Source: Scolanthus callimorphus
Lineage: Eukaryota; Cnidaria; Anthozoa; Actiniaria; Edwardsiidae
Length of the DNA: 64,000 bases
Direction of reading: 5' to 3'
Assembly: GCA_033964015.1 (NCBI GenBank)
Contig: CM066913.1
Coordinates: forward strand, 25,756,790-25,820,789
Shown here: positions 33,540-45,163 of the stretch, piece after piece
Numbering within the stretch: the stretch's first letter is position 1
Layout: every line of letters begins with the position of its first letter
The notes under the pieces: generated by a model
Seen by the model: only the letters and a program-made list of their open reading frames with translations
Databases searched by the model: none
Told to the model about the DNA's origin: nothing
Position numbers and translations under genes: made by a program

Positions 33540-35518
33540 CCAGGGCTGCAAATTCGTAGTTCGCGCATGCGAACTCCACGAGTTACCAGGTAACTCGTTA
33601 ATTGAATAGAGATTTTTATTTAAAAAAATACTCTGAAATTGAACGAGACACCTGGTAACTCGTTGACTTCGCATGCGTGAAACACTGAAAAGGCTTCCCA
33701 ACAGTAAAATTATCTACAAGTGCGCTCTATTTTTCTTTGACGGGAGTATTTTTCTCGCGCAAAAAACATCCGTGTTTTCAGGTCCGCTGTGATTTTTCTT
33801 TTGATGACCATTCTCTACACTTCTATCGCAACTATCTTCCCAATTGTTGTTAAGTTAGTCATTTGTTAGCATCAACGGCACTTTCCACTTCTTTTAGGGT
33901 CATTTTTGGTATTTTAAAAATTGATTTTAGGCCTTATTTCCACCGTAACGCTACTCTCTTTTCACAAACTGCACCGTTATGGTTATCACAATAAGGAGAT
34001 AATCGACCTGTCATTGCCTGTCAATCACGCATTCTGTGTTCATACAATCAAATGCAAAAGTAGTTGGCGTACTTGCCCTTCCGTTCCCTAAGGGCGAAGG
34101 CGGAATGCAGCTCGAGCCTTCGGATCTACATCAATTGAAATAGAATAAGTGCCATGTCAGTGGTCTGTGAATAAATCAATTTTAGAATACAGTAAAAACC
34201 CGCATACAAGAAGTGGATTAAGAACACTCAGGCTGAAATTTGGTAAAAAAAACATAAGAACACATGCAGCCTGAAAAATAATATTGTCCTACACAAATCA
34301 TGAAAGTTACTGCTGAGAGGATGCTAATGTAAGGCTAATGTAATGTAAGGCAACTGAAAGTGCCATAATTCCCTACTATTTCGATGTCTTTCCGCATCAG
34401 AGACAACACAATTAGAGTATATCTGACCTTTATTCTATGACAGATGATTTACCGGAGCAAATTCTGAGAGCGATATATTTATGGGGTAAACACGAGAGAT
34501 CGCCGAGCGGCTTGCCGAGCTGCTACAAGTCAAAACATAACCGCTTGAGGATAAAACATAACCACTGGAGGATGGTAAGCCTGTGATCCCCCTCTTTGAC
34601 CACTTCGATTTCCTCGTTTCACGCGTCGTTTTTGGGGACCCCACGATTTTTAAGACTTGATCGAATAAACATGAATAAACAAGTGACCACCCGGTAGATG
34701 AAAACTAAGTAAATACACGCCCTATATATTCTAGCCTTATCTTAAGTAAACCGCTAACTATTTATAAAGGTAACAAATTAACTCTGATACACGAAACTCA
34801 GCTCTTCAAGCTGTCGCACAAACTGTTCTATTTCAAAGACCAAAGGCGCCCGAGGGAAATTAAATATTTTGAGAACATACCGGATTGAGATCGAGGCTCA
34901 GGATTTGCCAGACAGACAATAAGCTGAAAAGTTGAGATCACGGATACAAAAATCCCGCGCAGATCACAGGGGGAAAACGCGCAGATCGCAGGGAAAAAAA
35001 CGCGCATGGCAAAATGGGGACGGATTAGATCACAGGAGGAAAACGCGCAGATCGCAGGGAAAAAACGCGCATGGCAAAATGGGGACGGATTAGTGTCGCT
35101 GTTCGGCCTACGGGCCTCGCAGCAATAAAACTTCAAGGGTTGATGCTGGTTTTTTTGATGCTGGTATTTCTCCTGTTTTGCTGTATGTATTTTTTTTGGG
35201 GGGAGGGAGCAAGTATTGAGCTACACTGTTTGAGGATCCATTAGCTGCTTTTTTTCTGGCTGCCTGCCTAAGCCTTCCAAATCATGTTTATAATTAGAAC
35301 CCACTGGTCCCCAAAAATAGGATCCATGATCTGATCTGTTCATTATTTATCAGTGGGCTTGGTGAGAAAAGACAGGGCCTCAAAAGGGGGTCCAGAAATT
35401 AAATATTAACAAAGGAAATTTAGTAACAGAAGTTGGTTATTGTACTTGCCAAATAAAACTATTCTTAACCTATTAAATATATTTTGATCCATACCATCTT
35501 TCATTCAGTAAAATAATT
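33540..35518. other. No gene; short repeats
   Basis: An inverted pair CCAGGTAACTCGTT / GACACCTGGTAACTCGTTGA and GCATGCG boxes occur at 33555-33680. A two-copy tandem of about 66 bp (CGCGCAGATCGCAGGGAAAA, GCATGGCAAAATGGGGACGG) lies at 34970-35092. The sequence CAAATGCAAAAGTAGTTGGCG occurs twice (32807 and 34051), pointing to a dispersed repeat. Confidence 0.45.
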
Positions 35519-35557
35519 GGAAGCTCCGCTTTTAGGCAGTGTCTAAATCTATATATT
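35519..35557 (+). mobile_element. Hel-5: isolated Helentron 3' terminus
   Basis: GGAAGCTCCGCTTTTAGGCA, then TCTAAATCTATATATTA followed by T. This is the Hel 3' end with the stem decayed (GGCAGTGTC). No 5' end found, so an old fragment. Confidence 0.6.
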
Positions 35558-36261
35558 ATTTGTTTCCTTCAAAAAAGTGTATCTCTAGATTGACCAGACT
35601 ACTATATTTGGGTCAAAACTTTACAGGGATAGAGGGGATTTCAGATGAGTGACGAAAGTAAATCAGACTTGCGTCTTCTACATTACGTCGTTGAGGTCTT
35701 GGATCTTTGTTTAGTCAGTCCAATGAAAATACGAAGAAAAACCAATTAAACGGTGTCTTCTGTTTCAGATCACAAAATTTTAGCTGACGTAATATTGTCT
35801 GAGAATTCATGTCGCTCAAAACGGTACTTAAGTTACCGAAAAGGCAAAAAGGGGCTAACCCTACTGAAGACATTGCTAACATAGAATTCGCTAACAAAAA
35901 GCTGCAGAATTCTATACAGGTCAATCAAGCAGAATCTATAAACCAATCAAGACGATGATGACTGACGAAAATGATTAAGGTGGTGGTGATGAATAGAGGT
36001 ATGGATTATAAGACTGAGTTATCACAAAAAAAAAATGGGTTACGCAAATCGGATCCCACTAGGTGGCTCTTCTTCCGTTGCGGTAACCTGAGGATCAGGC
36101 CCTCCACGTTTCCCTTGAAAAACAAATACCCGGAAATCGAGATGAAGGCCTGATACATTTACCGTTCAGCTGGTGTGTTTTGCGGCCAGAAAATGCCGCG
36201 GCCTTTGATTGACCAAAAAACAATGCCACATACAATGGCTTGCTCTGATTGGTCAAATAAT

Positions 36262-37015
36262 AATAATAATAATGATGTTTTAGGAGCATTTCACGAAGTC
36301 TCAATGCTCTTACAATTAAGAGTATAATATACAATCAATTAACAATCAATTTTGAATATATCGATTTACAAATATTCTAAAAACAAGAAAAATATTGTAG
36401 CTATAGAGAAGATTGAATATAAGAGTAAAAAATAAAAATAAAAATTAAAAATAAAATTATAAGCAATACAACTAGCAACTATAAAAGACCCAAGTACAAT
36501 ACTAAAAATATAAAAAAATGTATAAGCAATACAACTAGCCACTATAAAAACCCAAGTATTGCTAAGAAATACTAAAGATGTATAAACAATACAACAAGCA
36601 ACTATAAAACCAAGTACAATACTAAGAAAAACTAAGAGAACTGTTTAAAAAGATGGGTCTTGAGACGTGACTTAAAATGTACAATAGAAGAAGCATTCCT
36701 TACGGCCTCAGGCAAAGCATTCCATAGTTTCGGTGCGCATACTGAAAAAGCTCTATCTCCATAATAAATTGTGTTGGTTTTGGGACGGTTAATAGAGATA
36801 GGCTAGAAGATCGCAAAGTACCTATAGGTTGGTAGCGGTGAAGAAGTTCAGAAACATATTGAGGAGCTGCGCCATGAAGTGCCTTATAAGTTAGAAGGAG
36901 GATCTTATAGATAATCCGCGATTCAACAGGTAACCAATGTAAGCTAAAGCTACGAAGGACAGGAGTGATAATGATAATGCGTTGCAAGGCGGGTGGCGGT
37001 TCTATCAAGTCGATT
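36262..37015 (-). pseudogene. 5'-truncated CR1/L2 non-LTR fragment (RT C-terminus)
   Basis: Minus-strand translation shows LHWLPVESRIIYKILLLTYK, VSELLHRYQP and then, after a frameshift, YYGDRAFSVCAPKLWNALPE and SRLKTHLFKQFS, ending at 36632. This is the conserved C-terminal region of CR1/L2 reverse transcriptases. The 3' part is A-rich and ends in an ATT microsatellite at 36258-36275, as expected for the family. No catalytic core. It is distinct in sequence from the copy at 12104-14161. Confidence 0.75.
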
Positions 37016-37393
37016 TGATCGTCGCCATTGCTCTCTTCGACTTGGGGTTTAGGTTGCGAGTTTGGAAATATATTTAGTTTAGAAATATGTCAGATACTTT
37101 ATCAGGCTTTTGTCAGGTTTGGACAATACCTTAGATGACTTTGGGATCCAGAAATTGAAAGCAGAACAATCTGAGTCCATATCGTACTTTAATTACTCGT
37201 AGATCGCACAGACTTTGCGCTTCGCGCTGGCAATTCTTCCCACCAGATTCCGGGACTGGATTCGAAAGGTTTTTCTACGTGTAGCACATTTCAAACAAGA
37301 TAAGATAGGGTTATAGAGCTGGTAAGATACAGCTGTGCAGTTTACTAGTTTCCGTGGGATCCAGAACTTGAAAGCAGAGCAATCTGCTTTCAA

Positions 37394-39037
37394 GGGGTAG
37401 AAGCGGAATTTTGAATTTTGAATATTGACTTTGAAGCTAGTTTGAATATTTACAAATTTAGTTTCAATATTTGAGAACTTAGTTTGAATATGAATAATCA
37501 GAATATTGCTAGTTTGAATTTGAATAATCGAGGATTGGAAATTTCAATCAATTAAAAGATTTTTGAACCTTGTCTGTCGACTTATGATACCTAACTGATT
37601 TAACATTCACTTCATTCAATACTTAAAAAAAAATTCGGCGCGCTTCGTGCGCATAAAGAATGACATCTAATATAGTCTTTGTGAACCTGCACAACGAAGA
37701 CACTACCCTCGCGCCGTTTACAACAAACTCTCCCAAAAATACTTGCAGTAATAGGCCTGACGGGCAGTCACACTATGTCCGAAAGAGGACCCTTAGGTAA
37801 GCGTGAGTTCGACGTTACAAGCATAGAAAATCGTCATTTGGACCGCGCTTCACGCAAATAAAGAAAATATAATTTCGTCATTTGCTGCGCGCAGTTGCGC
37901 GCTTAAATAATAAAACTTACAGGTTTTCTTTACTACTGCAAAAAAAAAATGTTCATCTCTCTCTTTCTCTGAGGTTAGATGAAATGCGTTATCAAAGTGT
38001 AAAAATGCGGGGGAGGGGGGCACAAGGGGGGCATCAGTTCTGAGGGGGCATCAAGGAGGGAGGATCACTGCATTTTGACCGCGTATTACCTTACCCAAAA
38101 TGCTCTTACCTTCGAATGTTTATATTTTCATAAACAAACAACGGTCAAAGCAACGGCACTTTATAAGTATCCAGTTTAGGGAAGTGGGTACCCGAAATCC
38201 ACACCACCTCTTTCAATGATGACCCACCCCCAGTAGGTACTGGTTGCCCTTGCACCCCTGTCGACCCGATGTTATTATATTAATAAGTGATTCTTGAGAG
38301 GTTTAATGTTTATATTAATACCTTCAGTCAGAATCTCCAAATAATTGCCGTGATCTGTAAGAAGTTTTGTTCTAAAAATTGTATAAAAAGAAGAACCAGA
38401 TGTAATATCATCAGACCTCTATCATGCTTTTGTTACTTCAATTGTATTAGTTCTCAAAAAGTTGCACTTGATTGGTGCCAAATATTAAAGCTCAATTAGT
38501 TGGTGGCCCACTCCAAATGCATGGCTCTATTTTGTTTGGCCCACCCCTTTTTGCAGGCAAAAAAATCGTGGCCCAACCGCCCCCCCTTTTTTTTTTCTGG
38601 CCCACCCCCACGGTACTTTATGACCAGTCCCTAAAAATCGGATTTTCGACTGCCGATACCTCGTGAAATAATTCATGCATCATGGCGAAAACCTACCGTT
38701 GTGCTTTACACGAAGAGAACATCACATTTCTGCATTAAAACCGGGTATCCCTTATTTGTGCTTCGAAAAATAACTACTGGATATACTTATGGGGGTGGTA
38801 ATACCCGATACCCACCACCTTATTTACCATCCCTGATACCTATCGGTACGGCGTTATTTTGACCTCACTTCACTGCATAGTATAGTTGAAACGGTAAGCA
38901 GAAGTTTGAATATTAGCAGATGGAAGTTTGAATATTAGTCGGGGTGTAAGTTTGAATATTGAATTTAGATGTTTGAATATTGAATATTTGAGGTTTGAAT
39001 AATGAATTTTGGTTTGAAAATATTCCGCTTCTACCCC
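37394..39037. mobile_element. 1.64-kb TIR element with TTTGAATATT subterminal repeats
   Basis: Ends GGGGTAGAAGCGGAA and TTCCGCTTCTACCCC (perfect 15-bp TIR). Beside both TIRs are many TTTGAATATT copies (37410-37560 and 38890-39020). No convincing TSD and no transposase. The flanking DNA on both sides (37190-37390 and 39050-39200) is mutually similar, so the element sits between two diverged copies of another repeat. Interior holds C/T-rich GGCCCACCCC segments. Confidence 0.55.
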
Positions 39038-42000
39038 GAATGAGATATGAAGCAAGATATAAGTTACTTATTACTCGAAGTTCGCAAATACTTTACTTTG
39101 CACTGTTTTCCTCCTTTGGATTCGGCAGTTTTTGCTCGTACTTATCAAACGAGATACGGTTATTGGAGCTAGTGATATGCAGCTGTGTAGTTTACAATTT
39201 TCCTTGGGCAGATCTTGCAGTACTCACATTCGAACCCGCTCACTCACCAAATTTAATTCCTACGCACTCAACATTCAACAGGTTTCGAAAACAATCAACC
39301 GAACTCCATGCTTTCCTATGATAACTGGGCTGTTTGCTGGAGAAAACAGTTATCTATTCTCACTGGGATTGCCCGCAAACAATGCCTCAGGTAAGTATTA
39401 AGTTATGGGAGAAGCGAGCCCTTCGGCGTATGCTCCCCGACTCTCCCTCTGACCGCAGGGAGGAGTGGATAGTGGGGAGGAATGGACCTGATATGACATG
39501 AAAATAGGGTACTTCTCCCCAAAACTCAGAAAAGAGAGCGATCTCAAAAACAACAAATGTCACGAGAACCAGAAAAAAAACAAAATTCAGAGGCAATCCT
39601 AGTCGAAACACGTGGGCCTCACGGCAACTGAATTTACATAATGGCACGCGAATCACAAGGCTTTCTTGCATTCCTCGAAGCGCAACGCAACGAGCTAAGG
39701 AACCTTTAAAATACAGCTTCAATTACAAGATTGTTTGCCCTGTACACCACTGTACGAGCGCGAGAAAGCGTTGCGCACTATGTATTAGCGAGAAGTAGTT
39801 AATCCTATATGAACCCTGAGCGGCCACGCTGAATAAGCGCAACGAGCAAGATGATAAGTGCCGCCATAAGGACAAATACTCCACACAATGAGCTCCCCGA
39901 AGAAGGTAACGAGCAATATCCTTGTTATAAATGTGAGGAATTATAGATAAAGAAGAACCACAACTATATATACATATATATTTATGAAACATTTCTTCGA
40001 CCCTCGTAAGTTCGGTAGTGCATGTCATACAAAGAATGCGCACTTTCATTGAATGAATAATTTTACATTGAGTTTTGCACCTCTTCTTGACAGGGTACCG
40101 GGGTATACTGAACCCGGGGTCCCCTTCCAGTATACTCAACCCACGGACAAACTAAAGAGAAGGGATTAAGGACCGGGACAGTGGGTCGCCTTAAAATCCC
40201 TTATAAGCGAACTGAAAGGGATGACAAGAGAATGGAAAAATCGAAAACATGAATACGCTCTCGGAAAGAGAAAAGAGAAAGAATAAATTATGACCCCAAG
40301 GTAGAGTAACCCCGGAATACCCCGTCCGAGGACAGAGTAATGAAGGGTATTAGATAACCCCTCCGAGGTTAGTACAGTGAGGTTGTCGAAAAAAAGAATG
40401 AATGATTTGGAAACATTCTGATTCGCGCCTTTGAACGTTTTTTTTTTCTAGAGTGTGTTGAGTGCGGAAAGTCATTTCTTCAAGCTCATCATGCGTACTA
40501 TTTATGTAATACTCACGTATAATAATTATTTCATAGTTGGTGCAATAAGATGAAAAATGTAGATAACTATGATGTTTGTATGGTTTTACGAGGAATTGTT
40601 GTAGTTTAGAATATTGCTGTTATGGTACAACTACGTTAGAGTTAATTACCGAGATTCGAGGCAATAACCCCAATACATCCCAAGGGCCGTAGGCCCGAGG
40701 GATGTATTGGGGTTATTGCCGAGAATCGAGGTAATTAACGGACTTAGTTTACAGTTGACAAGGTTTTCAGAAAACAGGGACAAATGAAATGCATTCTTCT
40801 CATTGAATTTAACAGTTTTGAAAAGGAGTACAGTTTACAATTGAAAAAGATAGCGGATTCCAATAGGAACTATTGTTAGTTATTTAGCTGCTTTCATAGA
40901 AGTGGGTTCCCCAGAGAAACTCATTGCAATTAATTTTTACCATGCACAATAAAGTTGTGATGCTGAAGAAAATGAATGACAACTTTTATTCAACTATGAT
41001 TGACAAAGGTTTCCAAACACGAATTACGTCTTTTGTTTTCGTACAACAGCCAGTCCAATCAATCAAGCGGCCTTTTGTAAAAGCGCAACTCATTAAAGCG
41101 CTGTTATTTTGGTCGGTACGTAGCTGCGTAAAGCTCCTCTCTGGTTGGATAATACAACAATACCCTACCTCAACACAAAGAACGAGGATAATAGACTACA
41201 GACAAAAGAACTCCTTTGTAGAACGAAAATAATAGAGACAAAAGCAACTACGTCCTTACTGGTAATTTTCATTTGTACCACGCCCTGACAGCTTACAGCT
41301 TCTACAGCTCAATTTGCATAACGTTGTGTCTAGCAAAACGGATGGAACTGATTCAAGATGGAGAAACTGAAGGCAAGTTTCAGGTATTTTGCGCTCGTTG
41401 GTTGCTCTCTACAATTAGATATGCAATTAACTTGGGCATGATTTTATCTGTAGTTTCAGGTTTACGTCTTAAACACACTCTATGGGCAGTGAGACCAAGC
41501 AAGTAGACTGGACAAACGCTTCTCAATATGGTTCAAGTGAAGGCGTTCTCGGAAATCGTGTTTTGTGGCGTTCAACGGGATTCGCATAAAGGATAATCAG
41601 AAGCAAATATTGGTTATAGACAGACAGTCAGCATAGATGCATAAACTGAGATTATTGGATGTTTTTTTTCTCGGGGTAAGTGTATGGATTTGAATTCACT
41701 AGTTAAATGTTTGGGTTGATAATTGAATTAGTCATTGTGAAAGGGGCAACTGTCATGGTCTATCATGAATTTGGTCTAACTTGGGGTCATTTTAAGTAGC
41801 TTAAATGCAGTCAAACTCTCTACAAATCAACAAAATAATGGTCTACGTTTTATAACTAACCTTTCAGCTGCTAGATCAATACAAATTTGGAGTATTTTCG
41901 TGTATAATCGAGAGGATGGAATTGGATTGCTAATTGGCATTTTTGATTTTCGAACAGGCTGAACAAGTTTCTTTTTCTTTTTAAGACTAATTTGAAACAG

Positions 42001-42104
42001 AATATAGGTTCGGAGTTGTTTCTGTAGAACACTTGTCTTATTTTAAAATATTTTGATGAAACAAACGTGACAGTGCCCCTTGAAGTCTTGGTAAAAATGG
42101 TTAT
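39038..42104. other. No gene recognised; one hairpin
   Basis: A 99-bp hairpin at 40641-40739 (arms GTTAATTACC...CAATACATCCC with complement, loop AAGGGCCGTAGGCCCGA) is the only clear structure. Frames at 39387-39722, 39723-40139 and 40924-41232 show no domain. Confidence 0.45.
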
Positions 42105-42260
42105 TGTGTGGTTCCAGAAATTATCCATAGGAAGGCCATAATAGGAAAGGATATATTTTCCATACAAATACTGTATTTTTCTTCGGGAATTCCAGAGAGG
42201 TGGGGGGTCACTTTTCAACACTCTTCCGGGGGGGGGGGGGATATTTTCTGGAACCACACA
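42105..42260. mobile_element. MITE of the TGTGGTTCCAGAAA family
   Basis: Ends TGTGTGGTTCCAGAAATTAT and GATATTTTCTGGAACCACAC (near-perfect inverted). The core TTTTCCATACAAATACTGTA is shared with the copies nested in Hel-1/Hel-2. Contains a poly-G run. Non-coding. Confidence 0.65.
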
Positions 42261-42269
42261 TTACTGATT

Positions 42270-42386
42270 TCAGGTAAGTATATGGCTTATTATGGATTCA
42301 TAGGTAAATAACTAGATATTTACCTATTAATCCATAATGAGCCATATACTTACCTATTAATCCATAATGAGCAATATATTTACCTA
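42270..42386. repeat. Inverted and tandem TTACCTATTAATCCATAATG repeat
   Basis: One inverted copy (GTAAGTATATGGCTTATTAT) is followed by two direct copies of TTACCTATTAATCCATAATG, so the unit can fold or slip. Confidence 0.65.
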
Positions 42387-43179
42387 GAAATTCAATTCAA
42401 TTCTATTGATCAACCCCAACCTTTCCCTGGAGAATTCAAATCCCTCCCCGACTTTTAGTTTGTTGAGAGCCATTATCCGAGTTAATTCCCTACGAATAAC
42501 AATGGAAACCGCGTCAACTGTAAACTAAGACAGGTTACGTCCTCTTCGTTGTTCTGAGTATGCAGACAGAGAGATGACAAACAAGAGCCATTATCATCCC
42601 ACAACCTTTGCAACGTAATGTTTTAACTTTAGTTTTTTTTTGTGTGTGTGTGCCGTAATAATCCGATTTTAAAAGAACGCAGTGAACACATGGTAATAAC
42701 TGGAGTCTCGAATTTCTGTATATGAAAATTCGGGTTAAAGAATTAACGCTCTTATTCATAAGAAATCTTGCCCAGAAACGACTATAATAATAATCTAAAT
42801 TAGTCACCAGTTTCAGACACAGACCTTGTTTTTTGTTTTATTTTAATTTTTTACTTTCTGCTTGTCTAGGTGACTCTTAGGTAGTTCGTCTATGAAAAGC
42901 GTTTGGGTACTATGACACGATGCGCAATGAATGTGGGACAGGTGCTAGTCCTAGGTGTCAATAGCCATTTGTTTGTATTGTCCGCCACCTCGATCATCTC
43001 AATCATAACTTTTGTTCCATCGATTGTAAAGTGGCTACCAAATTGCATGAGCTCCTTTTAGTATTCTATTATTTTACAGGAACAAGAGAAATTCACGGCC
43101 TAGCCGAAATAAAGAACTCACTACGGACTCACTTCCCGTAATTCAATTGGCTTTACTTGCTTTTATAAGCAATAATTAA

Positions 43180-43830
43180 TTTTAGAGCAGAACAACTTCG
43201 CTCAGTGGCGGTCGAACTTAGTATTTCGCCTATCAAACTTTATATTTTGGAGCAGAACTACTTCGCTCAGTGGCTGAACTTATTTTGCCAACCAAACTCT
43301 TTATTTTAGAGTAGAACTAATTCGCTCAGTGACTGAACTACTTCGCCTGCAAACTTTTATTATTATAACTAAAAATAATTTCAGAGCTGAACAACTTCGC
43401 TCAAAGGCTGAACAATTTCGCCTGCCAAACTCTTTAATTTAGAGCAGAACAAATTCGTTCAGTGGCTGAACTATTTCGCCTACCAAACTGTGTTAAAGAG
43501 AAATAATTTTAGAGCAGAACTAATTCGCTGGTGGCTGAACTATTTCGCCTGCCAAACTGTAGAGAAATAATTTTAGAGCAGAACAAATTCGCTGGTGGCT
43601 GAACTATTTCGCCTGCCAAACTTTGTAAAAGAGAAATAATTTTAGAGCGGAACAAATTCGCTGGTGGCTGAACTATTTCGCCTGCCAAACTGTGTTAAAG
43701 AGAAATAATTTGAGAGCAGAACAAATTCGCTGGTGGCTGAACTATTTCGCCTGCCAAACTTTGTTAAAGAGAAATAATTTTAGAGCAGAACAAATTCGCT
43801 GGTGGCTGAACTATTTCGCCTGCCAAACTG
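43180..43830 (+). repeat. Minisatellite, ~10 units of 59-72 bp
   Basis: The unit runs TTTTAGAGCAGAACAAATTC, GCTGGTGGCTGAACTATTTC, GCCTGCCAAACT and GTTAAAGAGAAATAA. The last five units (from about 43511) are nearly identical with a period near 68; the first five are diverged. The array therefore looks youngest and most homogenised at its right end. No coding frame spans it. Confidence 0.85.
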
Positions 43831-44539
43831 TTGATATGTATCCTCTAAGAAATACTTAACATGGACCTGACACATTTACTTTTGCTAAACTGTGGTGCAG
43901 TAGAAGGACAACATGACTACATGTTGAGGCTAAACTGGTAAAATGAAAAAAAAAACACAAACACGGGAGAATAGGAAAGCATACTCACAAGCGTGGCCGG
44001 AGCAGCACACGGGGCAACGTATACATTAGCCATAAGTACCAAAATACCTGGGAGGTGGGTGCAGCGATGAAGGCGCGGCAGTACAGATGCGACTAAAGCG
44101 ATCAAATTTCCCGTTTGATCCGTCGAAAGGACTTAAAGTGAAGTTTATGGTTGGATCGAGCAATATATAACGAGAAATATGATACAATTCACGTAACCCA
44201 TAAGCACGCACATATTTGTGGATCTTAAGGTGATGTAACATGCTTAAATAGGCTATTCTTTGCGGGAAACCCAAGTGAGAATAGGTGCACTGATCCGGAT
44301 TTTAAGCTCCATTTAAAAGCTATAAATGTTCATTACAAACGAAAGAAACGAGCGCTCGACATTGTTTTGGTTTGGTTATTTTCCCTGGCACAGCGAGACA
44401 ACAGGCGTTGACATGATTTTGACAGCCGTCTTAATTAAAAGGGGGCGGCGCGCGGCGCGACAAGTATTGGGTCAGGCGTAATTGTATTTTTCCTCCCTCA
44501 TTTTCTCTTAGAAAAATTAAATTCCGCCTGATACTCAGG
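43831..44539. other. No gene recognised
   Basis: Short minus-strand frames at 43917-44105 and 44026-44274 lack domain signals. Contains GC-rich GGCGGCGCGCGGCGCG near 44446. The 3' part of the 45164-46380 gene, if it has a further exon, could lie here or at 44736-45120, but I could not identify one. Confidence 0.35.
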
Positions 44540-44735
44540 CTACCGTTGCGGGGCCCACAGTTTTACGTCTTGTCCGAGAAGACGTGAAGGTCTAATCATT
44601 TGCAGATGTTAGAGAAAAGCACCTTTCTCCTCAATTATTTAGAAAAGACCCTGAGTGTTGGTCCGGCCGGGGTTTGAACTCCCAACCTCCCGCACAACAG
44701 CCTGGCGCTCTACCACTGCGCTAACCGGTCGGCGG
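44540..44735 (-). repeat. tRNA-derived SINE (5' part)
   Basis: Minus strand: the tRNA-like head has A box TAGCGCAGTGGTAGAGCG and B box GGGAGTTCAAACCCC, flanked by complementary CCGACCGG / CCGGCCGGAC-type acceptor remnants. The body GAGGAGAAAGGTGC, CATCTGCAAATGATTAGAC, CTTCTCGGACAAGACG is the kind found in SINE2-class repeats common in anthozoans (recognised from memory). The 3' end is truncated with no tail. Not a functional tRNA: mismatched acceptor arm and no clean anticodon arm. Confidence 0.65.
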
Positions 44736-45163
44736 ACAACAGAATAGCAAGTGTTTGGCAATATTTACCAGGCCTTACCGTAAAAAAACAAGTGAAATCC
44801 TGGGGATTTTCTTTGCACATATCTTGCCAAACAAGCAGCATCTGTTTTCGCCACAATCGGATTCGGTTGTACAACGCTGCAAATAATACAGTGAAGAAAC
44901 TAATAAAAGTATGGCCACTTCTCTATACAATTTTATCACAAACAAAGTAATTTGTAGAACTTTATTTCCACGAGGCGCGTGCGAAAACGGAAATATGATC
45001 TATCATTTATTAATTGCTTAACCAACAGCCAAAGAAAATAACCAATTGAGTAGTGCATATTTCGTAGTCCAGTGAAGAGGTTCTGACGTGGAAAAGTGTT
45101 TAGAAAGCCACTTGTCATTAGTTCTTTATGGTGTTTTCACAGATGACTGTACAGCATACTTAC

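Noticed and set aside
39387..40139. Two minus-strand frames of 111 and 138 aa
   Set aside because: No recognisable domain, no splice context and composition like the surrounding DNA.
43180..43830. CRISPR-like spaced repeat array
   Set aside because: Units are contiguous 59-72 bp minisatellite repeats without unique spacers, in animal DNA.
44660..44735. Functional tRNA gene
   Set aside because: A and B boxes are present, but the acceptor and anticodon arms do not pair cleanly and a SINE body follows.
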